Under the pieces are notes generated by a model. The model searched no databases. It worked only from the letters and a program-made list of their open reading frames with translations, and had not been told where the DNA came from. DNA of 26,166 bases from Colivicinus sp022776215 (GTDB taxonomy: Bacteria > Bacillota_I > Bacilli_A > Erysipelotrichales > Erysipelotrichaceae): positions 1-26,166 of the forward strand of contig JALFIR010000044.1 of the NCBI GenBank assembly GCA_022776215.1, written 5' to 3'. Position 1 is the stretch's first letter; every line of letters starts with the position of its first letter. Below are positions 1-7,738 of this stretch, one piece after another. The position numbers and the translations under genes are program-made.

Positions 1-100
1 GAAGTGGTCACACCTGGTCCCATCCCGAACCCAGAAGTTAAGCACTTTATCGGCGAGCATAGCTATTTGTATAGATAGTGAATCAAGCACGTTGCCGGTT
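1..100 (+). rRNA. rrf: 5S ribosomal RNA, 5' end missing
   Basis: The sequence carries the conserved 5S core, with CCCATCCCGAAC followed by AGAAGTTAAGC, and ends in a GTTGCCGG segment that matches the 3' strand of helix I. By comparison with the usual length of about 115 nt, some 15 nt of the 5' end lie before the window. The 3' end near base 100 is estimated from the helix I position and the terminator that follows at once. It is presumably the last gene of an rRNA operon. Confidence 0.92.
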
Positions 101-104
101 AGAG

Positions 105-130
105 AACTCTCGAAAGAGAGTTTTTCTTTT
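105..130 (+). terminator. Rho-independent terminator after 5S rRNA
   Basis: A perfect 7-bp stem (AACTCTC at 105-111, GAGAGTT at 116-122) closes a GAAA tetraloop and runs into a T-rich tract to 130. It ends the rRNA transcript. Confidence 0.9.
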
Positions 131-140
131 TGTCTAGAAT

Positions 141-173
141 AATAAAAGATTGTCCATCATAAGAAGGACAATC
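141..173 (-). terminator. Rho-independent terminator after rsuA
   Basis: On the minus strand a perfect 9-bp stem (173-165 with 156-148, AGATTGTCC/GGACAATCT) is followed by TTTTATT. It begins 8 nt past the stop of the pseudouridine synthase and faces the 5S terminator, so the two units converge cleanly. Confidence 0.85.
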
Positions 174-181
174 TATACGTA

Positions 182-871
182 TTATTTATAGTTCTTTAAA
201 TCAAAAATTTCTTCATCTGTTAAATGACGATAATCGCCTATTTCTAATCCCTCTAAGTCTAAATTTTTAAATTGCACTCTTTTTAGATATGTTACCTCAC
301 ATCCAATAAATTTAAACATTCTCTTTACTTGATGAAACTTTCCTTCTGAAATTGTTAAATAAGCTTTAGTATCATCCAGTTTTTCTAATTTTGATGGTTT
401 AGTAACGAAATCCCCTAAATCTATTGGATTTGAAAAAATCTCTTGTGCATCATCCCTTATCTTATTATCAACTTCGACATAATATTTTTTATCCACATGA
501 TTTTCTGGACTTAACAAGTCATGATTTAACTTGCCATCATTTGTTATCAAAATTAGACCTTCAGTATCTTTATCAAGTCTACCAACTGGAACTAAATCCT
601 TACGTTTAGATTTAATTATATCCATAATAGTTTCTTGCTTTTTATCTTCAGTAGCACTCAAATAGCCTGCTGGTTTATTTAAAATAATATATTCATATTC
701 AATATAATTAATTACTTTGTCATTTACTGTAATTTCATCATTTAAATTTACTTTATAGTCACTTTTCTTAATAACAATTCCATTTACTTTGATATGGCCT
801 TTTTTAATGAGTTCTTTAACTGAAGACCTTGTTCCAACATTCATATCACTTAAATATTTATCTAGTCTCAT
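182..871 (-). CDS. rsuA: 16S rRNA pseudouridine synthase, RsuA/RluB family
   Basis: A 229-residue protein, the normal size for the RsuA family. The N-terminal S4 RNA-binding domain covers about residues 1-48 (RLDKYLSD, later HIKVNG). The catalytic pseudouridine synthase domain follows, with the signature GRLDKDTEGLILIT at about 97-110, in which D100 is the expected nucleophilic aspartate. The closing FHQVKRMF motif is also typical. Family knowledge: RsuA converts U516 of 16S rRNA to pseudouridine, while RluB/E relatives act on 23S rRNA. The short S4-linker form fits RsuA best, but the exact target cannot be read from sequence. Its ATG overlaps the stop of the upstream methyltransferase by 4 bp, so the two are translationally coupled. 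A hairpin terminator follows. Confidence 0.9.
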   Translation of the reverse strand: MRLDKYLSDMNVGTRSSVKELIKKGHIKVNGIVIKKSDYKVNLNDEITVNDKVINYIEYEYIILNKPAGYLSATEDKKQETIMDIIKSKRKDLVPVGRLDKDTEGLILITNDGKLNHDLLSPENHVDKKYYVEVDNKIRDDAQEIFSNPIDLGDFVTKPSKLEKLDDTKAYLTISEGKFHQVKRMFKFIGCEVTYLKRVQFKNLDLEGLEIGDYRHLTDEEIFDLKNYK

Positions 872-2169
872 CGTTTAATCCAACCTTTGTCGATTTTATT
901 CTTTAACACTCCGTTTTTTGCCTTAGCAAATCCAAGAGGGCAATCATCTACACATACTAATACCATTCCATTTAAATTGGAATTAGTTTCAATTGTTTCT
1001 CCTTTTAAGTATTTTTCTACTAGATTATCACTTGATTTTAAATTTAATACATTATTATATTCGTTAATTTTTAAATTCATAGCAAGTTGTTGTGAAGGTT
1101 CAAAACCATATTTTGTCTCTTTTCCTAAAAGCAATCCTGATCTCAATACTCGAATCCCTTTAGTATTTATAGGCTTTAAAAAGTATATGTAATCATTAAT
1201 TTTTTCAAATATACCATCATAGAATCTTTTATTCAATTCATTTATAAAAGATATATCTGTTTTTGCCATCATCCGTGATTCACGTTTATGAGAATTGCCA
1301 TTTTTTTGTAACAAGCATACATAATGACCTTCACCTTTAATTCTATGTGGAAATAGTTTTACCCCATAGCCATCATTTGCATCTTTAAAACCGTCATATT
1401 TTTCAATAGGCAACAACTTTATATTTGAATTATTATCTAATGCGTATTGAATTATCTCTTCATCTTCTCTTACATCAAAGGTACAAGTTGAATATACTAA
1501 CTTGCCACCATCTTTTAACATATTAATGCAAGCTTGTATCAAACGTTTTTGTATAGGTGAAAAGTATTCACTATCTCTCTCTTTCCACGATTCAATTAAA
1601 GCCTTATCTTTTCTAAACATTCCTTCTCCAGAACAAGGAGCATCCAATAGAATCTTGTCAAAATATTTTGGAAAATGTTCTTCTAATTCAATAATGTCTT
1701 TCGCAACAACATAATAATTAGAAAAACCAGCTCTTTCTATATTCCTTAATAACGCATTAGCTCTAGAAATTGAAATATCATTAGAAATCAACAATCCAGT
1801 ATTATTTAACTTATCTAACAATTTAAGACTTTTGCCACCGGGAGCAGCACACGCGTCTAAAACTATATCTCCTTCTTCAATCGGCAAAACTTCGGCAGGC
1901 AACATCGCACTAGCTTCTTGTAAATAATACAAACCTGCATAATAATATGGATGCTTGGAAATACTCAAATAATCAAAATAAAAACCATCCTTACACCAAG
2001 GAACTTGTTCTAAATCATATGGAAAGATTTCTTTAAATCTATCAACAGAAATTTTACTGGTATTAACTCTCAAACTATGGATTTGAGGACTATCAAAACA
2101 CGCTAAATAATCATCATATTCATCTTTTAACAACGATTTCATCGCATTTAAAAACTTATCCGGTAACAT
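868..2169 (-). CDS. rsmF: RsmF/RsmB-type rRNA cytosine-C5 methyltransferase
   Basis: A 433-residue member of the NOL1/NOP2/Sun family. The SAM-binding loop is DACAAPGGKS (105-114). Motif IV is DAPCSGEGMFRKD with C179, and motif VI is STCTF with C229, the catalytic nucleophile; both cysteines of m5C methyltransferases are present. The GEGMFRKD extension and the long C-terminal region (about 290-433, a PUA-like part in relatives) fit the RsmF/YebU branch rather than RsmB. Bacterial relatives methylate cytosines of 16S rRNA. The ATG at 2169 has no Shine-Dalgarno site. An extended -10 (TGTTAAAAT, 2184-2176) ends 6 nt before it, so the transcript may start at the ATG itself. It forms a two-gene unit with rsuA. 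Confidence 0.9.
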   Translation of the reverse strand: MLPDKFLNAMKSLLKDEYDDYLACFDSPQIHSLRVNTSKISVDRFKEIFPYDLEQVPWCKDGFYFDYLSISKHPYYYAGLYYLQEASAMLPAEVLPIEEGDIVLDACAAPGGKSLKLLDKLNNTGLLISNDISISRANALLRNIERAGFSNYYVVAKDIIELEEHFPKYFDKILLDAPCSGEGMFRKDKALIESWKERDSEYFSPIQKRLIQACINMLKDGGKLVYSTCTFDVREDEEIIQYALDNNSNIKLLPIEKYDGFKDANDGYGVKLFPHRIKGEGHYVCLLQKNGNSHKRESRMMAKTDISFINELNKRFYDGIFEKINDYIYFLKPINTKGIRVLRSGLLLGKETKYGFEPSQQLAMNLKINEYNNVLNLKSSDNLVEKYLKGETIETNSNLNGMVLVCVDDCPLGFAKAKNGVLKNKIDKGWIKR

Positions 2170-2175
2170 AAAAAC

Positions 2176-2200
2176 ATTTTAACATTACAAGTGCTATAAT
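2176..2200. promoter_or_regulatory. Divergent extended -10 promoters for rsmF and tsaE
   Basis: Plus strand: TGC followed by TATAAT at 2195-2200, with the tsaE ATG 7 nt further on. Minus strand: TGT followed by TAAAAT at 2181-2176, with the rsmF ATG 6 nt further on. Neither has a recognisable -35 box, as is common for TG-extended promoters. Predicted start points fall on or next to both ATG codons, and neither gene has a Shine-Dalgarno site. The two -10 boxes lie 13 bp apart, so only one polymerase could bind at a time. Confidence 0.6.
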
Positions 2201-2207
2201 TGAGTAC

Positions 2208-2639
2208 ATGTTAAGTAAAAGTGAAAAAGAAACTATCGATCTAGGATATAAGATCGGCAAAAAATTGGAAAAAGGAATGTGCATTACTTTAGTTGGTGAT
2301 TTAGCTGGAGGCAAGACTACCTTTACAAAAGGTATTGGTAAAGCACTTAATATAAAGGAGGTTATAAATTCACCAACATTCACTATTTTAAAAATCTATG
2401 ACGGTGATCTTAAACTATATCATATTGACGCCTATAGACTAGAAGGCTGCGAATATGATTTGGGTCTTGATGAATATCTTGACGAAGGAGTTATGATTGT
2501 CGAATGGCCTGTTTATTATCAAGATTACTTACCAAATGAATACTTAGAAATATCTTTTAAATATATTGATGATAATACTAGAGAAATTACTCTTAACCCA
2601 ATTGGTGAAAAATATAAGGAGCTAGTTAAAGAATGTTAA
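2208..2639 (+). CDS. tsaE: tRNA t6A synthesis ATPase TsaE
   Basis: A 143-residue P-loop ATPase. Walker A is GDLAGGKTT at about 30-38 (the family usually has GDLGAGKTT), followed by FTKGIGKAL. The core motif SPTFTI lies near residue 62, and HIDAYRLEG and VIVEWP-like strands follow in the usual order. TsaE drives turnover of the TsaB-TsaD complex, which places threonylcarbamoyl on A37 of tRNAs that read ANN codons. It opens the tsaE-tsaB-rimI-tsaD-asnA series. There is no Shine-Dalgarno site, and the ATG lies 7 nt past a TGCTATAAT promoter, suggesting a leaderless message. The N-terminus at this ATG aligns in length with known TsaE, so a later start is unlikely. Confidence 0.92.
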   Translation: MLSKSEKETIDLGYKIGKKLEKGMCITLVGDLAGGKTTFTKGIGKALNIKEVINSPTFTILKIYDGDLKLYHIDAYRLEGCEYDLGLDEYLDEGVMIVEWPVYYQDYLPNEYLEISFKYIDDNTREITLNPIGEKYKELVKEC

Positions 2640-3220
2640 CACTATGTATTGATACAGCATATAAATATTTAACTCTTGTCCTAATGGAAGACGACAAGAT
2701 CATCGATTCAATCTCTTTCGAATGCTTTAAAAGGCAATCGGAAGAAGTATTTGTTTATTTAGACAAATTATTCAATGAATCAAAAGTTGATAAGAAAGAT
2801 ATAGATGCAATGTGCATCACGAAAGGTCCTGGTTCTTATACAGGTGTTAGAATTGCAATGACCATCGCAAAAGTTTTGTGTCAAGTAAAAGGAATTAAAT
2901 TATATACAATTTCAACATTAAGACTATACGCTGGTAACCATGAAAAAACAATGGTGATTATGGATGCCAGAGCAAACAGAGCATATGTAGGCGTATACGA
3001 TAAGGAAAATTGTTTACTAGAAGATTGTGCAATGGAAATTAAGGATATCGACACAAAAGATTACAATGTTGTCTTAGATGGTGCCCTTATTGGCAAAGAA
3101 GACGTTGCACCTAATATTCCAGAGTGTTTCCTAGCTTGCAAAAATTTATTTGAAGAAGTTGAAAATATCAACCATTTAGCTCCTGAATATTTAAAAGAAA
3201 GTACAGCATATTACAGATGA
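2633..3220 (+). CDS. tsaB: tRNA t6A synthesis protein TsaB
   Basis: A 195-residue ASKHA-fold protein, somewhat shorter than the usual 220-230. The N-terminal strand is LCIDTAYKYLTLVL, and the family hallmark GPGSYTGVRIAM lies at about 66-76 (usually GPGSFTGLRIG). A CITKGPGSY lead-in and a C-terminal PEYLKES segment typical of TsaB are also present. It is the non-catalytic partner that dimerises with TsaD. The start overlaps the end of tsaE by 7 bp, with an AAGGAG site at 2617-2622. The missing length lies in the second half, where TsaB proteins vary most. Confidence 0.9.
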   Translation: MLTLCIDTAYKYLTLVLMEDDKIIDSISFECFKRQSEEVFVYLDKLFNESKVDKKDIDAMCITKGPGSYTGVRIAMTIAKVLCQVKGIKLYTISTLRLYAGNHEKTMVIMDARANRAYVGVYDKENCLLEDCAMEIKDIDTKDYNVVLDGALIGKEDVAPNIPECFLACKNLFEEVENINHLAPEYLKESTAYYR

Positions 3221-3678
3221 CCTTTGAGGAACTAGATATTAAAGATCTTGATGAAGTTATCAAGATTGAAAATGAAGTATTTTCAGACCCATGGCCTTAT
3301 AAATATTTTAAAGAAGACCTAGATAATGAAAATTCTATTTATTATGCATTAAAAGATGAAGACAAAATCATTGGCTACGCTGGACTTTGGTTCATGTTTG
3401 AAAATTGCGATTTAGTAAATATTGCGATAAACAAAACATATCAAGGACAAGGCTTAGGAGAAAAACTATTAAAGTTAGTTATTAGAGAGGCTATTTTAAA
3501 AGAATGTGAATTTATGCATCTTGAAGTGCGTACAACTAATACAAAAGCCTATAATCTCTATAAAAAACTAGGCTTTATCGAAACAAGAACAAGAAAAGAC
3601 TATTATGGCGAAGGTCAGGATTGTCTTGATATGGTGAAAGGATTGTTAGGATTAAATGAAGAAGATTTTAGCGATTGA
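3217..3678 (+). CDS. rimI: Ribosomal-protein-alanine N-acetyltransferase RimI-like
   Basis: A 153-residue single-domain GNAT enzyme. The acetyl-CoA loop is YQGQGLGEKLL (about 76-86), and the motif B region LEVRTTNTKAYNLYKKLGF is characteristic of RimI. The N-terminus carries FSDPWPYKYF, also a RimI trait (FxxPWs). RimI acetylates the N-terminal alanine of ribosomal protein S18 in E. coli; in Firmicutes the target is less certain. Its ATG overlaps the tsaB stop by 4 bp and lacks a strong Shine-Dalgarno site, so it relies on coupling. Its last 23 bp overlap tsaD. A rimI gene between tsaB and tsaD is the common Firmicute order. Confidence 0.88.
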   Translation: MTFEELDIKDLDEVIKIENEVFSDPWPYKYFKEDLDNENSIYYALKDEDKIIGYAGLWFMFENCDLVNIAINKTYQGQGLGEKLLKLVIREAILKECEFMHLEVRTTNTKAYNLYKKLGFIETRTRKDYYGEGQDCLDMVKGLLGLNEEDFSD

Positions 3679-4648
3679 AAGCAGTTGTGACGAAACAGCT
3701 TGCGCGATAATTGATGAAGAATTAAATATATTGAGCAGTGTGGTAACTAGTCAAATTGATGTTCACGCTCGTTTTGGCGGTGTAATCCCTGAAGTTGCTT
3801 CCAGAATGCATGTTGAACAAATCTCAACAATAGTAGACGAAGCACTTAAACAAGCAAATGAAAAAGTAGAAGACATGGATGCGATAGCATACACAATGGG
3901 ACCGGGTTTAATTGGTTCCTTACATGTAGGCGGTATTGCTGCCAAAACATTAGCATTCTTCTACGACAAACCTTTAATTGGTGTACACCACCTAAAAGGT
4001 CACATTTTTATTAACGAACTACTACAACCATTAAAATATCCTTTGATGGCTCTTGTAGTAAGTGGCGGTCATACTGAACTAGTATACATCGAAAATGAAA
4101 ATAGTTTTAAGATTGTTGGTACAACATTAGATGATGCGGTAGGTGAATCATATGATAAAGTAGCTAGAGTTTTAGGACTTGAATATCCAGGTGGACCTAA
4201 AATAGACAAACTCGCAAAAGAAGGCAAGAAGAATTACACCCTACCTAAACCTAAAGTTGATGGTCTAAACTTCTCATTCTCAGGTTTAAAGAACGCTTCT
4301 TTACAACTTGTAAATAGACTTGAAAGAAATGGCGAAGAACTAAACAAGGCTGATTTAGCATATGCCTTCCAAGAAACAGCACTAAATTGTTTGATTGATA
4401 AAACAATTAAAGCACTTGAAGATTATCCTTGTGAGATGTTTGTAATTGCCGGTGGTGTAGCATGTAACTCTAGACTTAGAGAACTTGTTACCGAAAAAGT
4501 TAAAGGTGTAGAAGTTATCCTTCCACCACTTAAATATTGTACAGACAACGCAACAATGATCGGTGTAGCTGCATGGCATTACTATCATAACCAAAAGTTT
4601 GTGCCACTTGATACAGCATCTAAACCTTCAATGTCAATTGAGGATTAG
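3656..4648 (+). CDS. tsaD: tRNA t6A threonylcarbamoyltransferase TsaD
   Basis: A 330-residue Kae1/YgjD family protein of normal length. It starts with ILAIESSCDETACAI, the family signature. The metal-binding HxxxH is in VHHLKGHI (H112, H116), the nucleotide loop is VSGGHTEL, and the third metal ligand is D297 in CTDNATMIG. TsaD transfers the threonylcarbamoyl group from its AMP adduct to A37 of tRNA; TsaC, which makes that adduct, is not in the window. The gene begins inside rimI (23-bp overlap) with an AGGA site just upstream. The start is fixed by the conserved N-terminus. Confidence 0.95.
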   Translation: MKKILAIESSCDETACAIIDEELNILSSVVTSQIDVHARFGGVIPEVASRMHVEQISTIVDEALKQANEKVEDMDAIAYTMGPGLIGSLHVGGIAAKTLAFFYDKPLIGVHHLKGHIFINELLQPLKYPLMALVVSGGHTELVYIENENSFKIVGTTLDDAVGESYDKVARVLGLEYPGGPKIDKLAKEGKKNYTLPKPKVDGLNFSFSGLKNASLQLVNRLERNGEELNKADLAYAFQETALNCLIDKTIKALEDYPCEMFVIAGGVACNSRLRELVTEKVKGVEVILPPLKYCTDNATMIGVAAWHYYHNQKFVPLDTASKPSMSIED

Positions 4649-4651
4649 TAT

Positions 4652-5656
4652 ATGAAAACTTATTTTCCAATAGACTATAAATCAGATATGACCTTATATG
4701 AAACCCAAGAGGCCATATCTTTAATTAAGAAGACATTTCAAAAACATTTAAGCGATGCACTTCACTTAAAAAGAGTCAGTGCACCATTGTTTGTTGAAAG
4801 TGATTCGGGATTAAATGATGATTTAAACGGAGTAGAAAGAGCAGTAAGCTTCGATATTCCTTACGCACACAAAGATGCCAGTGTAGTTCATTCTCTTGCT
4901 AAATGGAAACGTATGGCTTTATATAACTATGACTTCTATATGGGCAAGGGTTTATATACCGATATGAACGCTATCAGAAGAGATGAAGCATTAGACAATC
5001 TTCATTCGATTTATGTGGACCAATGGGATTGGGAAAAGATTATTGATAAGAAAGACAGAAATCTAGAAACATTAAAGAAAACTGTTAATAATATTCATAA
5101 ATGTATCCTTGCTACTTTAGCTACACTAAAGATTAAATATCCTAGTATCAAGGTTCATTTGCCTGAAGATTTATACTTTATCACTAGTCAAGAACTACTT
5201 GATATGTATCCAAATTTAAGTTCTAAGGAACGTGAATATGAAATCACCAAGGAACATAAGGCGGTATTTATAATTGGTATTGGTGATAAATTAAGCAATG
5301 GCCAAGCACATGATGGTAGAGCTCCTGACTATGATGATTGGAAACTTAATGGAGATTTAATTTATTATCATGAAGTCTTAGACTGTGCTCTTGAAATATC
5401 TTCAATGGGCATAAGAGTTGATGCTGATTCGCTTATTTATCAACTAGAAACATCTAACCATACCGATAGAATGCGTTATAGATATCATCAAATGATACTT
5501 AATAATGAGTTGCCGTACACAATAGGTGGTGGTATCGGACAAAGTAGACTTTGTATGTTACTTATGGGCAAGGCACATATCGGCGAGGTTCAATCTTCTT
5601 TATGGGATGAATATACATTAAAATTAGCTAAAGAAAATGGGATTATTATTTTATAA
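4652..5656 (+). CDS. asnA: Aspartate-ammonia ligase (asparagine synthetase A)
   Basis: A 334-residue protein (E. coli AsnA is 330). It shows the AsnA N-terminus (TLYETQEAISLIKKTF), VSAPLFVESDSGLNDDLNGVER, DMNAIRRDE, VDQWDWEK and the C-terminal GGGIGQSRLCMLLMGK. It makes asparagine from aspartate, ammonia and ATP, and is structurally related to class II aminoacyl-tRNA synthetases. It follows tsaD by 3 nt with a GAGGA site overlapping the tsaD stop, so it is probably cotranscribed with the t6A genes. With asnS 700 bp downstream it joins asparagine supply to charging of tRNA-Asn. No terminator is seen before the rex promoter. Confidence 0.95.
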   Translation: MKTYFPIDYKSDMTLYETQEAISLIKKTFQKHLSDALHLKRVSAPLFVESDSGLNDDLNGVERAVSFDIPYAHKDASVVHSLAKWKRMALYNYDFYMGKGLYTDMNAIRRDEALDNLHSIYVDQWDWEKIIDKKDRNLETLKKTVNNIHKCILATLATLKIKYPSIKVHLPEDLYFITSQELLDMYPNLSSKEREYEITKEHKAVFIIGIGDKLSNGQAHDGRAPDYDDWKLNGDLIYYHEVLDCALEISSMGIRVDADSLIYQLETSNHTDRMRYRYHQMILNNELPYTIGGGIGQSRLCMLLMGKAHIGEVQSSLWDEYTLKLAKENGIIIL

Positions 5657-5674
5657 GTTAATAAAAATAAAATA

Positions 5675-5703
5675 TTCACAAATATGTTCTTTTAACATAT
5701 AAT
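5675..5703 (+). promoter_or_regulatory. rex promoter with a palindromic candidate operator
   Basis: A -35 box TTCACA (5675-5680) is separated by 17 bp from a perfect -10 TATAAT (5698-5703). The spacer holds a perfect inverted repeat, ATATGTT (5682-5688), 5 bp, AACATAT (5694-5700), that runs into the -10 box. A protein bound there would block polymerase. The repeat does not match the usual Rex operator (TTGTGA-N6-TCACAA), so the regulator is unknown. Confidence 0.7.
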
Positions 5704-5731
5704 AGTTAGAAAAGAGAAGGTATTAAAGAAG

Positions 5732-6343
5732 ATGAAAAAAACTCCAAACGCTACTTTGAGAAGATATCCTATTTATCTTAAAGCTTTAAGAAAAATTAAA
5801 GAAGAAGGTAAAGACAAGATTATGTCTTCTGAGCTGGCAGAATATGTCAACATTAAATCAACAACTATTAGAAGAGACTTCTCTTTAATCGGTTGTTTAG
5901 GTAAACAAGGTTATGGTTACAATGTACAAGAATTAATCGACATCTTCGCGGAAGAACTTGGCGTCAATTATGATGAAAAAATTGTACTTGTTGGCTGTGG
6001 TAACCTAGGTAAAGCACTACTTAACTATAATAAGTGGGCAGATGTAGTAGGCGAAATCGTTTGTGCATTTGATAAAAATCCAGAAAAATGCAAGGTTAAG
6101 ATTCCCGTTTACAACATTAATGAAATTAAAGAAAAAAGACCAGAAGGCTGTCGTATTGCGATACTTTGTATCTCAGAAGATGTACAGAATACAATCGATT
6201 TACTAGCCGAAGCTGGTATTAAGGGTATTGTAGATTTTACACATGTTCACTACAATACACCAAATGGCGTTATCATTAGAAGCGTCGATGTTGTTTCAAT
6301 GATTCAAGAGTTAGTCTTTGAAACAAATGCAGAAAATAAATAG
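5732..6343 (+). CDS. rex: Redox-sensing transcriptional repressor Rex
   Basis: A 203-residue protein. The winged-helix N-terminus (about 1-75) has the Rex hallmark NATLRRYPIYLKAL and the recognition helix IKSTTIRRDFSLIG with GKQGYGYNV. The Rossmann NAD(H)-binding domain carries VGCGNLGKAL (87-96, usually VGAGNLGRAL), ending in DFTHVHYNTPNGV. Rex represses fermentation and respiration genes until the NADH/NAD+ ratio rises. In B. subtilis rex also lies near tsaD and ydiF. Here it has its own promoter and precedes asnS by 11 nt. Its ribosome binding site is modest: AGAAGG at 5715-5720, 11 nt from the ATG. Confidence 0.95.
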   Translation: MKKTPNATLRRYPIYLKALRKIKEEGKDKIMSSELAEYVNIKSTTIRRDFSLIGCLGKQGYGYNVQELIDIFAEELGVNYDEKIVLVGCGNLGKALLNYNKWADVVGEIVCAFDKNPEKCKVKIPVYNINEIKEKRPEGCRIAILCISEDVQNTIDLLAEAGIKGIVDFTHVHYNTPNGVIIRSVDVVSMIQELVFETNAENK

Positions 6344-6354
6344 AGGAAGAGATT

Positions 6355-7737
6355 ATGTTAGATTACTATACAATTAGAGAATTATATGAAATTTCAAACT
6401 CACCAAATCATATTGAAAGAGATCAAATTGAATATGTTGAACTTGACGGTTGGGTGAGGACAAATAGAGACTCAGGTCAAATTGGTTTTATTGAATTAAA
6501 CGATGGTACTTATTTTAAGAATGCTCAAATCGTTTATCATGATGATTTAGACAACTACAATGAAGTAAGTAAGATGCTTACAGGTACAAGTATTAAAGTT
6601 ACAGGCAAATATATTTACACTCCTGACAATAAGCAACCTTTTGAACTAGTAGCAACTTGCATTGAAATTCTTGGTAAGTGTGATGATACTTATATCCTAC
6701 AAAAGAAAAGACATAGTTTTGAGTTCTTAAGAGAATATCCTCATTTAAGACCTCGTACAAATACATTCTCAGCTGTATTCAGACTTAGAAGTGTCCTTTC
6801 AATGGCAATCCACGAATTCTTCCAAAACCAAGGTTTCGTTTATGTTCATGCACCAATTATTACAGGTAACGATGCTGAGGGTGCTGGTGAAGTATTCACA
6901 GCTACAACAAGAGATGATGGCAAGTATGATGAAGACTTCTTTGGTAAGCACGCATCTTTAACAGTATCAGGCCAATTACATGTAGAAGCATTCGCGATGG
7001 CATTTAGAGATGTTTATACTTTCGGGCCTACATTTAGAGCTGAAAATTCAAACACAAAGACTCATGCTTCTGAATTCTGGATGATTGAACCGGAAATTGC
7101 TTTTGCAGACTTAGAAGATAACATGGACTTAATCGAAGATATGATCAAGTACTGCATTGATTATTGTATGGAAAATGCACCTGAAGAAATGAAATTCTTC
7201 AACACAATGATTGATAAGACTTTATTTGATCGTTTAAATCATGTTAGAAATTCTGAATTTAGAAGAATGACTTACACAGAAGCTATTGATATCTTATTAA
7301 AGGCTCCTGTTAAGTTTGAAAATAAAGTTGAATGGGGTATTGATTTAAATACTGAACATGAAAGATATTTATGTGAACAAGTCGTTAAGGGTCCAGTATT
7401 CTTAACTGACTATCCAAAGGATATAAAGGCCTTCTACATGCGTGCTAATGATGATGGTAAGACTGTAGCAGCTTGTGACTTGTTGGTACCTCATGTAGGC
7501 GAACTTGTCGGTGGTTCACAAAGAGAAGAACGTTTAGAATTACTAGAAAAGAGAATGGATGAACTACATATGGATAAGTCTACTCTTGACTGGTATTTAG
7601 ACCTAAGAAGATATGGTGGTTGTAAGCATGCAGGTTTCGGCTTAGGTTTTGAACGTATGATGATGTATCTAAGTGGTATGGAAAATATTAGAGATGTGCT
7701 TCCTTATCCTAGAACTCCAAAGAACTTAATTTATTAA
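6355..7737 (+). CDS. asnS: Asparagine-tRNA ligase
   Basis: A 460-residue class IIb synthetase. An N-terminal OB-fold anticodon-binding domain (about 25-110, VELDGWVRTNRDSGQIGFIEL) is followed by the catalytic core. Motif 2 is FGPTFRAENSNT, and motif 3 is GFGLGFERMMMYLSG near the C-terminus. GGSQREERLELLEKRM is a specific AsnRS signature that separates it from AspRS. It charges tRNA-Asn. An AGAGGAAGAG site precedes the ATG. It lies between rex and the ABC-F gene in one run, one base before the next ATG. No T-box leader precedes it, so its control probably comes from the rex promoter. Confidence 0.96.
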   Translation: MLDYYTIRELYEISNSPNHIERDQIEYVELDGWVRTNRDSGQIGFIELNDGTYFKNAQIVYHDDLDNYNEVSKMLTGTSIKVTGKYIYTPDNKQPFELVATCIEILGKCDDTYILQKKRHSFEFLREYPHLRPRTNTFSAVFRLRSVLSMAIHEFFQNQGFVYVHAPIITGNDAEGAGEVFTATTRDDGKYDEDFFGKHASLTVSGQLHVEAFAMAFRDVYTFGPTFRAENSNTKTHASEFWMIEPEIAFADLEDNMDLIEDMIKYCIDYCMENAPEEMKFFNTMIDKTLFDRLNHVRNSEFRRMTYTEAIDILLKAPVKFENKVEWGIDLNTEHERYLCEQVVKGPVFLTDYPKDIKAFYMRANDDGKTVAACDLLVPHVGELVGGSQREERLELLEKRMDELHMDKSTLDWYLDLRRYGGCKHAGFGLGFERMMMYLSGMENIRDVLPYPRTPKNLIY

Positions 7738-7738
7738 T

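Noticed and set aside
2156..2383. Minus-strand frame across the rsmF-tsaE gap
   Set aside because: It covers the Walker A coding region of tsaE in antisense and lacks a Shine-Dalgarno site or homology.
5675..5692. Rex operator overlapping the rex promoter
   Set aside because: TTCACAA gives one half-site, but the partner TTGTGA is absent at the required spacing (the bases there are A/T only).
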